A stretch of 11,694 nucleotides of DNA from an uncultured Roseburia sp. (GTDB taxonomy: Bacteria > Bacillota > Clostridia > Lachnospirales > Lachnospiraceae), in the NCBI GenBank assembly GCA_945928585.1, contig CAMENQ010000038.1:1-11694 (forward strand), in the 5' to 3' direction. The notes under the pieces are model-generated. The model saw nothing but the letters and a program-made list of their open reading frames with translations, was not told the origin of the DNA and searched no databases. Position numbers and translations under genes: made by a program. Positions 1 to 5,847 of the stretch are shown in pieces. The number at the start of each line of letters is the position of its first letter. The first letter of the stretch is position 1.

Positions 1-94
1 AAAATGTATGATATAATTTACAGGATTTATTTGGAAATCAAGATGAAAAACAATTTCACGAAGATTATTATGACGAAAATGGAGGTATGTGAAT
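1..94 (+). other. Upstream leader of first gene; possible -10 box or tail of a preceding gene
   Basis: No complete gene fits here. A TATAAT hexamer lies at 12-17 and could be a -10 box whose -35 would fall outside the window. A GGAGG at 81-85 is the ribosome binding site of the next gene. One frame (12-92, ending at TGA 90-92) reads like a natural acidic protein tail ending in DENGGM, but it has an in-frame TGA at 9-11 and no start codon. The sequence cannot separate an untranslated leader from a broken gene end. Confidence 0.3.
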
Positions 95-691
95 ATGGAT
101 AATAATCAAAACAATATGTTTAACAGCCAGCCTGTAAACAATCAGCCTGCACAGCCACAGGCAAATGCATTTGGACAGCAGCCACAGCAGCAGGTATTCA
201 ATCAGCAGCCACAGCAGCAGGCAGACCCGTTTGGACAGCAGCCACAGCAGGGAGGAAACCCTTTTGGACAGCAGTTTGCACCTAAGAAACCTGTAAATTT
301 AAGTTTAGGACTTATTTCTTTAATATGCGGGGCAGTATCACTGTTTATGGCTGTTTTAGGTTCTATCTTTGCCTGCACATGCAGTGCATCAAAGAGTTAT
401 GATGCGGTAAAGATGGCAGAAAGGATGCTTAAAGGAAAGAATGTCTATTCAACATCAGCAGTTATTGTAGTGTGTATAATTGCAGCACTGATAGCCATTG
501 CAGCAGTTGTTCTTGCTATTAAGGCATTAAAACAGGATGCAACAGACAAGATGGCTAAAGTTGCTCTTGCATTAGGTGCATTTTCAGTACTTTACGCTGT
601 GTTGCCTATGCTTACCGTATGCGGATATAACTGTTCATTAAGCAATAAATATGAAGATGCCATGGGAAAAGCTTTAGGCAGTTGGTTTTAA
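95..691 (+). CDS. Small membrane protein with Gln/Asn-rich N-terminus (paralog 1)
   Basis: This 198-residue protein has no recognised function. Residues 1-67 are rich in Gln, Asn and Pro, with FGQQPQQ-type repeats, and are probably disordered. Three hydrophobic segments follow, at about 69-92, 122-146 and 153-175. CTC (94-96) comes right after segment 1 and CGYNC (176-180) right after segment 3. With a cytoplasmic N-terminus, both Cys pairs would sit at the outer face. The layout recalls the DUF4190-like family, which is an inference. The ATG at 95 is chosen over a GTG at 89 because GGAGG at 81-85 is 9 nt from it but only 3 nt from the GTG, and because the next gene also starts MDNNQNN. The downstream paralog begins 26 nt after the stop, so the two are probably cotranscribed. 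Confidence 0.85.
   Translation: MDNNQNNMFNSQPVNNQPAQPQANAFGQQPQQQVFNQQPQQQADPFGQQPQQGGNPFGQQFAPKKPVNLSLGLISLICGAVSLFMAVLGSIFACTCSASKSYDAVKMAERMLKGKNVYSTSAVIVVCIIAALIAIAAVVLAIKALKQDATDKMAKVALALGAFSVLYAVLPMLTVCGYNCSLSNKYEDAMGKALGSWF
170..250 (+). repeat. Degenerate CAG-rich coding repeat
   Basis: CAGCAGCCACAGCAG occurs at 176-190, 203-217 and 236-250, each encoding QQPQQ inside the Gln-rich N-terminus of the first gene. The starts are 27 and 33 nt apart, both multiples of 3, so changes in copy number would keep the reading frame. Confidence 0.7.
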
Positions 692-717
692 TAATATTGG
701 ATTAGGAGGACATAGAA

Positions 718-1188
718 ATGGATAATAATCAAAACAATGTATTTGGACAGTCACCTGTACAAAAAGCACCTGCTAAAATTAATATTATTGAGATTATTGC
801 AGCAGCATGTGCAGGAGTAGGACTTCTTATGGTAATATTAGGTACCATTTTCACATGTACCTGCAGTGCTAAAAAAACATTTGAAGGTAGCACAGGCGAA
901 CATGGACTGTCAGCAGTATTCATAGTTACTATTTTTGGTATAATTTTTGCCATTGCAGCAGTAGTTTTAGCCATACTTGCCATCAAACAGAAGGATGCAG
1001 TAGTTAAGGCAGGAAAGATAAGCCAGATTTCATTTGTTGTTGGCTGCTTTGCCACACTGATAGGTATAATGCCATTATTTACAATATGTGGATATAACTG
1101 CTCATTAAATAATGCGGCAGAAAAAGCATCTAATACAAATTCAAGTGATTTTGACTGGGATGATATCGACTATGATGATTGGTTCTAA
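718..1188 (+). CDS. Small three-helix membrane protein (paralog 2)
   Basis: This 156-residue paralog of the preceding gene has unknown function. It lacks the long Gln-rich region but keeps the MDNNQNN start, and its first 21 coding bases are identical to those of paralog 1. Hydrophobic segments lie at about 22-45, 64-88 and 98-122. CTC (47-49) and CGYNC (124-128) occupy the same places relative to the membrane segments as in paralog 1. The C-terminal tail is very acidic and aromatic (DFDWDDIDYDDWF) and would lie outside the cell if the N-terminus is inside. AGGAGG at 704-709 is 8 nt before the ATG. The next gene is about 200 nt away behind a terminator, so this is probably the end of a two-gene unit. 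Confidence 0.85.
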   Translation: MDNNQNNVFGQSPVQKAPAKINIIEIIAAACAGVGLLMVILGTIFTCTCSAKKTFEGSTGEHGLSAVFIVTIFGIIFAIAAVVLAILAIKQKDAVVKAGKISQISFVVGCFATLIGIMPLFTICGYNCSLNNAAEKASNTNSSDFDWDDIDYDDWF

Positions 1189-1306
1189 GGTACATATGCA
1201 GAGTGCTTGATGCGCAAAGCTCCATGACATATTGGATTGTACGTTCCGCCTTACTTGTGGTTCGTCAGAGTAGAAAACAACAGATAATAAAAATAAAACA
1301 AAAAAG
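1189..1306. other. Intergenic stretch of unknown role
   Basis: This stretch holds no credible ORF. From 1189 to about 1270 the base composition is balanced and unlike the A-rich spacer that follows. No clear promoter was found. A weak pair TTGATG (1207-1212) and TATTGG (1230-1235), 17 nt apart, is too poor to call. It could be the 3' UTR of the membrane protein gene or a piece of a dispersed repeat. Confidence 0.3.
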
Positions 1307-1342
1307 AAAATGGAATTTGCCTTATGGTAGGTTCCATTTTTT
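1307..1342 (+). terminator. Intrinsic terminator between the membrane protein pair and tex
   Basis: AAAATGGAA (1307-1315) pairs with TTCCATTTT (1332-1340), giving a 9-bp stem whose 3' arm runs directly into a T tract (1337-1342). The A-rich 5' side could let it work on the other strand too. It probably ends the upstream two-gene transcript. tex would then need its own promoter or read-through, and no convincing promoter was seen. Confidence 0.65.
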
Positions 1343-1384
1343 AAGTAAAAGTATTTTTCCAAAAAAGAAAAAGAGGTTAAGTAA

Positions 1385-3544
1385 ATGGATATAGCAAAGA
1401 AAATAGCAGAAGAATTAAGCATAAAACCTTCCCAGGTGGAAGCAGTCATAAAACTCATAGATGAAGGAAACACCATTCCCTTTATCGCCAGATACAGAAA
1501 GGAACAGCATGGCTCCTTAAATGATGAGGTTTTAAGAAACTTAGATGAGAGATTAAAATACCTCAGAAATCTTAATGACAGAAAGGAAGCCTGCATTGCA
1601 TCCATAGAGGAGCAGGGAAAGCTGACAGATGAACTGAAAAAGCAGATAGAGGATGCAGAAACACTTGTGGCAGTAGAAGATTTGTACAGGCCATATAAGC
1701 AGAAAAAGAGGACAAGGGCAATAATCGCAAAGGAAAAAGGATTGGAGCCACTTGCAAATATTATTATGCTCCAGATGACAGATAAATCTATCGACGATGA
1801 AGCTATAGCCTTTGTATCTGAGGAGAAAGGTGTAGAAAATGTAAAAGCAGCCATAGAAGGAGCTAAGGACATTATAGCAGAGAGCATATCAGATGAGGCG
1901 GAATACAGAACTTACATTAGAAAAGCCACAGAAAATGAGGGACATATAGTTTCAACTGCAAAGGATGAAAAAGCACAGTCAGTTTATGAAATGTACTATG
2001 ATTTTTCTGAACCTGTAAAGAAAATGGCAGGACACAGAACTCTTGCCATAAACAGAGGCGAAGCAGAAAAATTCCTGACGGTAAAGGTGGAAGCACCGGA
2101 GGAACGCATTTTGCAGTATCTTTATAAAAAGGTAATTGTAAGGGACAATAAAAACACAACAGATATTATTAAAGAAGCAATAGATGACAGCTACAAGAGA
2201 CTTATTGCACCTGCCATTGAAAGGGAAATAAGAAATGAACTTACAGAAAAAGCAGAGGACGGTGCCATAAAGGTATTTGGAAAAAATCTTGAGCAGCTTC
2301 TTATGCAGCCGCCTATTGAAGGTCAGGTAGTGCTTGGCTGGGACCCTGCATTCAGGACAGGCTGTAAGCTTGCAGTAGTAGACGGCACGGGAAAGGTACT
2401 TGATACTCTTGTCGTATATCCTACAGAGCCTCAGAACAAAGTAAAAGAAACAAAGGAAACAGTTAAAAAGCTTATAGCAAAATACGGCATAACTCTTATT
2501 TCGGTCGGAAACGGTACTGCATCAAGAGAGTCAGAAAAAATAATAGTAGATATGTTAAAGGAAGTAAATGAAAAGCTGGAGCCTTCAAAACGTGTTCAGT
2601 ATGTCATTACAAATGAAGCAGGAGCATCTGTCTACTCAGCAAGTAAGTTGGCAACAGAAGAATTTCCAAACTTTGATGTAGGACAGCGAAGTTCAACATC
2701 CATAGCACGACGTGTACAGGACCCACTGGCAGAACTTGTAAAAATAGATCCGAAATCAATCGGTGTAGGTCAGTACCAGCATGATATGAACCAGAAAAAG
2801 CTAAGTGAAGCATTAGGCGGTGTAGTAGAGGACTGCGTAAATAAAGTAGGAGTAGATTTAAACACGGCATCAGCAAGCCTTTTAGAATATATATCAGGTA
2901 TATCAAAGGTAATTGCAAAAAACATAGTGGAATACAGAGAAACAAACGGACGATTCCGAGACAGGAGAGAACTTTTAAAAGTATCAAAGCTTGGTCCAAA
3001 AGCATTTGAGCAGTGTGCAGGCTTTATGCGTATAACAGACGGAAAAAACCCACTGGACAAGACAAGCGTTCATCCTGAAAGCTATGAAGCCGCCACAAAA
3101 CTCCTTACAAAGCTTGGATATACAGTAGAAGCCTTAAGAGAGGGAAATCTTATCGGACTTTCTCTTTTAGTAAAGGATTACCAAAAGCTTGCAAAAGAAC
3201 TAGAAATAGGAGAAATCACTCTAAAAGACATAGTAAAAGAGCTTGAAAAACCGGCAAGAGACCCAAGAGAAGAAATGCCAAAGCCAATCTTAAGAACAGA
3301 TGTCCTTGATATGGAAGACTTAAAAGAAGGCATGATTCTTAAAGGAACCGTAAGAAATGTAATAGATTTCGGTGTATTTGTAGACATAGGAGTACATCAG
3401 GACGGACTTGTCCACATATCACAGATTACAGACAAATTTATAAAGCATCCATTAGAGGCAGTAAGCGTCGGAGACATAGTGGATGTAAAGGTTCTTAGCG
3501 TTGATATACCGAAGAAACGTATCAGCCTCACTATGAAAGTATAA
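1385..3544 (+). CDS. tex: Tex-family S1 RNA-binding transcription accessory protein
   Basis: At 719 residues this has the normal Tex length. Tex is a conserved cytoplasmic nucleic-acid-binding protein linked to transcription and RNA metabolism; its exact role in Firmicutes is not settled. Domains in order: an N-terminal helical Tex_N region (start MDIAKKIAEELSIKPSQVEAV); a YqgF/RNase H-like fold from about residue 313 (GQVVLGWDPAFRTGCKLAVVD); a helix-hairpin-helix region at about 489-550; and a C-terminal S1 domain at about 648-719 (LKGTVRNVIDFGVFVDIGVHQ). No frameshift or missing domain is visible. AAGAGG just upstream supports the ATG at 1385. The gene converges on ribU, and its 3' flank carries large hairpins instead of a simple T-tract terminator. 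Confidence 0.97.
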   Translation: MDIAKKIAEELSIKPSQVEAVIKLIDEGNTIPFIARYRKEQHGSLNDEVLRNLDERLKYLRNLNDRKEACIASIEEQGKLTDELKKQIEDAETLVAVEDLYRPYKQKKRTRAIIAKEKGLEPLANIIMLQMTDKSIDDEAIAFVSEEKGVENVKAAIEGAKDIIAESISDEAEYRTYIRKATENEGHIVSTAKDEKAQSVYEMYYDFSEPVKKMAGHRTLAINRGEAEKFLTVKVEAPEERILQYLYKKVIVRDNKNTTDIIKEAIDDSYKRLIAPAIEREIRNELTEKAEDGAIKVFGKNLEQLLMQPPIEGQVVLGWDPAFRTGCKLAVVDGTGKVLDTLVVYPTEPQNKVKETKETVKKLIAKYGITLISVGNGTASRESEKIIVDMLKEVNEKLEPSKRVQYVITNEAGASVYSASKLATEEFPNFDVGQRSSTSIARRVQDPLAELVKIDPKSIGVGQYQHDMNQKKLSEALGGVVEDCVNKVGVDLNTASASLLEYISGISKVIAKNIVEYRETNGRFRDRRELLKVSKLGPKAFEQCAGFMRITDGKNPLDKTSVHPESYEAATKLLTKLGYTVEALREGNLIGLSLLVKDYQKLAKELEIGEITLKDIVKELEKPARDPREEMPKPILRTDVLDMEDLKEGMILKGTVRNVIDFGVFVDIGVHQDGLVHISQITDKFIKHPLEAVSVGDIVDVKVLSVDIPKKRISLTMKV

Positions 3545-3548
3545 GGAA

Positions 3549-3627
3549 AATATACGGAAATGGTGACCGGGTGCTTCATACGTGGTCCGATGGCGGAAAA
3601 CGCAAGGAGACGGAATCACTGTATATT
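3549..3627 (+). other. Predicted structured 3' UTR hairpin after tex
   Basis: The outer arms AATATAC (3549-3555) and GTATATT (3621-3627) are exact complements. GTGA (3563-3566) and CCG (3567-3569) can pair with TCAC (3616-3619) and CGG (3611-3613). An inner GCG/CGC hairpin lies near 3593-3603. No T tract follows, so it is not a standard intrinsic terminator. It begins 4 nt after the tex stop and may stabilise the transcript end. Confidence 0.4.
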
Positions 3628-3631
3628 AAAA

Positions 3632-3970
3632 TTCTGCCTGCTGCCGGGGAGTTATAATGTGCAAGCTGCCTGCTGACCGGTTTATATAAGCTGCAGAGTG
3701 CCGGCTGCGGGGAGATAGGCCCTGTATATTATGTTTCGCAAACGAGGTAACGCTCCGATGAACTAACTTCCAACGTGTGCTAAGACGTTCAGGAAAGCCT
3801 TCACGCCTAAGCACACGTAGGAAGTGGATTTCATCTCCGCTAAAAGCACCTCTGAATTGTTTGCGAAACATAATATACAGGGCCTCTCTCCCCGCAGCAG
3901 GCACTCCGCAGCTTATATAAACCGGTCAGCAGGCAGCTTGCACATTATAACTCCCCGGCAGCAGGCAGAA
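3632..3970. repeat. Large near-perfect inverted repeat (339-nt hairpin element)
   Basis: The left arm (3632-3743) and right arm (3859-3970) are reverse complements over 112 nt with no gaps and three mismatches (3695/3907, 3703/3899, 3716/3886). The 115-nt centre also folds: GAGGT (3744-3748) pairs with ACCTC (3848-3852), an ACGTGTGCT/AGCACACGT stem follows, and AGG/CCT closes the apex loop at 3794-3797. The whole element is therefore one long hairpin on either strand. It lies between convergent tex and ribU and ends 17 nt from the ribU stop codon. No transposase, no target-site duplication and no T tract were found. It may be a MITE-like or other non-autonomous element, or a transcription barrier or RNase III substrate; the sequence does not decide between these. 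Short ORFs inside it on both strands encode the same peptide because of the symmetry and are not genes. Confidence 0.9.
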
Positions 3971-3987
3971 CCTCTAATTTACACTTT

Positions 3988-4737
3988 CTACAACTTCATC
4001 TTAAGAAGCGTACTAATTTTCTTATAAATCAGGAACACCACCAGCGATACAAGTCCGAACTTTATTAAATTAAGCGGTGTAACAGCCAGCAGAATAAATG
4101 TAAACATACCATTTATCGCAGAATTAACCTCCGTACCCATAGCTATAAGTGCATCCACAGGCATACCACCGTAAAGCACCGCGAATGCAGGCAGAAGAAT
4201 AAAAGCATTTGTAAACATACCAAGACATGTAGAAATAAGTGTACCACTAACCATACCTATAACTGCACGCTTTCTTGTCTTATGTTTCTGGTAAATAATA
4301 GAAGCAGGAATAACAAAAGCACAGCCTACAACGAAGTTTGCAAATTCACCTACAAATGCAGTAGATGTAGGATGAATTATAAGCTTAATCAGTATCTTTA
4401 CTGCTTCTGATGCGGCAGCAGATGCAGGTCCTAAAAGAAATCCGCATATAAGTACAGGAACTTCACTGAAATCAATCTTATAAAAAGATGGTGCAAAAAA
4501 CAGTGGAATTTCAAGATACATAAGCACAGCTGCAAGAGCTGAAAAAGCACCTATAACAGTGACCTTTTTTGTTCTGCCTATAACAGGAGCATTTGGATTG
4601 TTTTTGCGGTAGCTTCTGTCAGCAATTATGGCAAGAGCAAACAAAGCCACTACGAACACAACTACAGCTATCACAAAGCCGATCTCGTTTTCCATTGCAT
4701 GGGAAAAATTGTTTAACAGTTCTTTTAATTTTGACAT
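3988..4737 (-). CDS. ribU: RibU-like riboflavin ECF transporter S component
   Basis: This 249-residue integral membrane protein binds riboflavin for import together with an energising EcfA-EcfA'-EcfT module, which is not in this window. The family signature is YLEIPLFFAPSFYKIDFSEVP, followed by LICGFLLGP and further hydrophobic helices. The RibU core starts near residue 58; before it lies an additional hydrophobic segment at about 19-39 and a charged linker, which many RibU proteins lack. The ATG at 4737 is preferred because GGAAAGGAAG (minus strand) lies about 5 nt upstream. A TTG at 4767 would add ten residues but starts inside a palindrome and has no site of its own. The FMN riboswitch in the leader independently supports the riboflavin assignment. 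The stop codon is TAG at 3990-3988, close to the large inverted repeat. Confidence 0.93.
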   Translation of the reverse strand: MSKLKELLNNFSHAMENEIGFVIAVVVFVVALFALAIIADRSYRKNNPNAPVIGRTKKVTVIGAFSALAAVLMYLEIPLFFAPSFYKIDFSEVPVLICGFLLGPASAAASEAVKILIKLIIHPTSTAFVGEFANFVVGCAFVIPASIIYQKHKTRKRAVIGMVSGTLISTCLGMFTNAFILLPAFAVLYGGMPVDALIAMGTEVNSAINGMFTFILLAVTPLNLIKFGLVSLVVFLIYKKISTLLKMKL

Positions 4738-4752
4738 ATCGTCTTCCTTTCC

Positions 4753-4767
4753 TTGCGTTAAACGCAA
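4753..4767. repeat. 15-bp palindrome just upstream of the ribU RBS
   Basis: TTGCGTTAAACGCAA is a perfect palindrome around a central base. In ribU mRNA it could form a 6-bp stem with a 3-nt loop directly before the ribosome binding site. It could be a protein operator or an mRNA-stabilising hairpin; nothing else supports either. Confidence 0.5.
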
Positions 4768-4805
4768 TATGTATTAGTTTAAGATGCTTTTAGGAAAATT
4801 CAACG

Positions 4806-4831
4806 AAAAAAAGCCCCGGCAAAAGCGGGGC
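4806..4831 (-). terminator. Riboswitch-controlled intrinsic terminator of ribU
   Basis: On the minus strand GCCCCG, a 7-nt loop and CGGGGC form a 6-bp GC stem (4831-4813), followed by seven T residues (4812-4806). It lies between the FMN aptamer and the ribU start, the usual place for a transcription attenuator. Its 5' arm, extended to CTGCCCCG (4833-4826), is exactly complementary to CGGGGCAG in the conserved 5' strand of the aptamer (5138-5131). That gives a direct antiterminator pairing when FMN is absent. Confidence 0.9.
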
Positions 4832-4992
4832 AGATTATTTGAAAATAAATGGAAAATTTTTGTTTATATGAAAGCTTATATTAATAAAAGCTTTACTTAC
4901 ACTGCAAAGCAGCTAATTGTGATTATGGGTAAACACAAATATATAAATATTAATTGTATCATCATAATCAGTTTGTTTTTTATGATTTCCAC
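4832..4992 (-). other. Long linker between FMN aptamer and terminator
   Basis: This is about 160 nt of AT-rich leader with no credible gene. It contains two small hairpins: AAAGCTT (4871-4877) with AAGCTTT (4888-4894), and CTGCAAAGCAG (4902-4912). The apparent plus-strand ORF across 4784-5170 runs through the riboswitch and is rejected. Confidence 0.55.
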
Positions 4993-5143
4993 ATCTTCTT
5001 TCATCCAGACTTTACTGTTGGTTTTGGAGTTTCACCAAATCAGCTGTGTGCATAATGTATACCATAAAAAATATATAATATACATAATGTATACAGGTCG
5101 CGGACTATACCGCCAGTCGGGAATTTCACCCTGCCCCGAAGAA
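4993..5143 (-). promoter_or_regulatory. FMN riboswitch (RFN element)
   Basis: Read on the minus strand, the conserved RFN blocks appear in order: CTTCGGGGCAGGGTG, AAATTCCCGAC, GGCGGTATAGTCCGCGA, a variable helix, GCTGATTTGGTGAAACTCC, then ACAGTAAAGTCTGGATG and AGAAGA. P1 forms from TCTTC and GAAGA. The variable helix is enlarged and can close through two self-complementary GTATAC copies (5089-5094 and 5057-5062). The aptamer binds FMN and, given the terminator downstream, is predicted to switch ribU off when FMN is plentiful. It also supports annotating the gene as a riboflavin importer. Confidence 0.97.
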
Positions 5144-5206
5144 TTTTCGCTATGTAAAATTGAATTGTAATATAAAATTTAGTTCATAAATCATATTACG
5201 CATTAG

Positions 5207-5235
5207 AATATACTACGTGACAAAATTATTGTCAA
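5207..5235 (-). promoter_or_regulatory. Promoter of the ribU riboswitch transcript
   Basis: On the minus strand TTGACA (5235-5230) and TATATT (5212-5207) are separated by 17 nt, a near-consensus housekeeping promoter. Transcription would start near 5200, about 55 nt before the FMN aptamer and about 460 nt before the ribU start codon. Confidence 0.8.
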
Positions 5236-5251
5236 GACTGATTTCCTAAGA

Positions 5252-5280
5252 TTGACATTAAAGGTTCAAATGGGTATAAT
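5252..5280 (+). promoter_or_regulatory. Promoter of the ycxB-like/tsaE operon
   Basis: TTGACA (5252-5257) and TATAAT (5275-5280), separated by 17 nt, exactly match the consensus for the vegetative sigma factor. Transcription would start near 5287, about 40 nt before the first gene. The -35 box is 16 bp from the divergent -35 box of ribU. Confidence 0.88.
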
Positions 5281-5328
5281 CTACAGGAAGGCAATGAGTA
5301 GCACTAAAGCTAACGAAAGGACAAAAAA

Positions 5329-5847
5329 ATGGAAATAAAATTAAGTGTAAACCTTACAGCAAAAGAAATGTTCAACTTTATGATGAAGCACACATACAGC
5401 AGCATGAGCGGCTATATTGGACTTGTTTTAAGTGCCTGTGCTCTTGTGGGCTTTGTTATGACAGTGACAAATCCTGCCGTAAATACAGCGTACAAAATAG
5501 TTCTTCTTTTAACGGCACTTTTATTTACCGTAATCCAGCCGTTGACATTATATTCAAAATCAAAAAAACAGGTAAAGCAGAACGAAAATATAAACAAGCC
5601 TATGGAATATAAATTTACAGATGCCATGATACAGATAAGTCAGGGAGAGGACCACGTAGAATATGAGTGGAACCAGCTTATAAAGGTAACATCATCAAAA
5701 CTCTGCATATTCTTATATGTATCAAAGTACAGGGCATTTATTATACCAAGAAGAGTGTTTGGAGACGGAGAGATGGAAAAGCTTCGTGATATGATTAAGA
5801 AAAATGCAACAGGTGCAAAAAGCATTATTTTTGGAAGGATAAATTAA
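5329..5847 (+). CDS. YcxB-like small membrane protein
   Basis: This 172-residue protein has two predicted membrane helices at about residues 29-47 and 54-73, forming a hairpin with both ends probably in the cytoplasm. A C-terminal soluble domain includes VEYEWNQLIKVTSSKLCIFLYVSKYRAFIIPRRVF. This pattern matches the YcxB-like domain family, whose function is unknown. AAAGGA at 5316-5321 lies 7 nt before the ATG. It is the first gene behind a consensus promoter, and its stop codon overlaps the tsaE start (TAATG), so the two are translationally coupled. The link to t6A synthesis appears to be one of transcription only. Confidence 0.8.
   Translation: MEIKLSVNLTAKEMFNFMMKHTYSSMSGYIGLVLSACALVGFVMTVTNPAVNTAYKIVLLLTALLFTVIQPLTLYSKSKKQVKQNENINKPMEYKFTDAMIQISQGEDHVEYEWNQLIKVTSSKLCIFLYVSKYRAFIIPRRVFGDGEMEKLRDMIKKNATGAKSIIFGRIN

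Noticed and set aside
1141..1887. Minus-strand ORF of 248 residues over the start of tex
   Set aside because: It is a shadow of the tex frame in AT-rich DNA, Ser/Phe-rich with no recognisable domain, and it crosses a terminator.
3632..3970. Insertion sequence or CRISPR array
   Set aside because: There is no transposase ORF, no visible target duplication, and no regularly spaced repeats with variable spacers; the 32-bp periodicity lies in degenerate sequence within the arms.
3632..3970. Standard bidirectional intrinsic terminator
   Set aside because: The stem is far too long and no T tract follows either arm.
3626..4027. Two small ORFs on opposite strands at the palindrome
   Set aside because: They encode the same peptide because the arms are inverted copies, and they have no ribosome binding sites.
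4784..5170. Plus-strand ORF of 128 residues
   Set aside because: It runs antisense through the terminator and FMN riboswitch, has no good ribosome binding site and does not resemble a protein.
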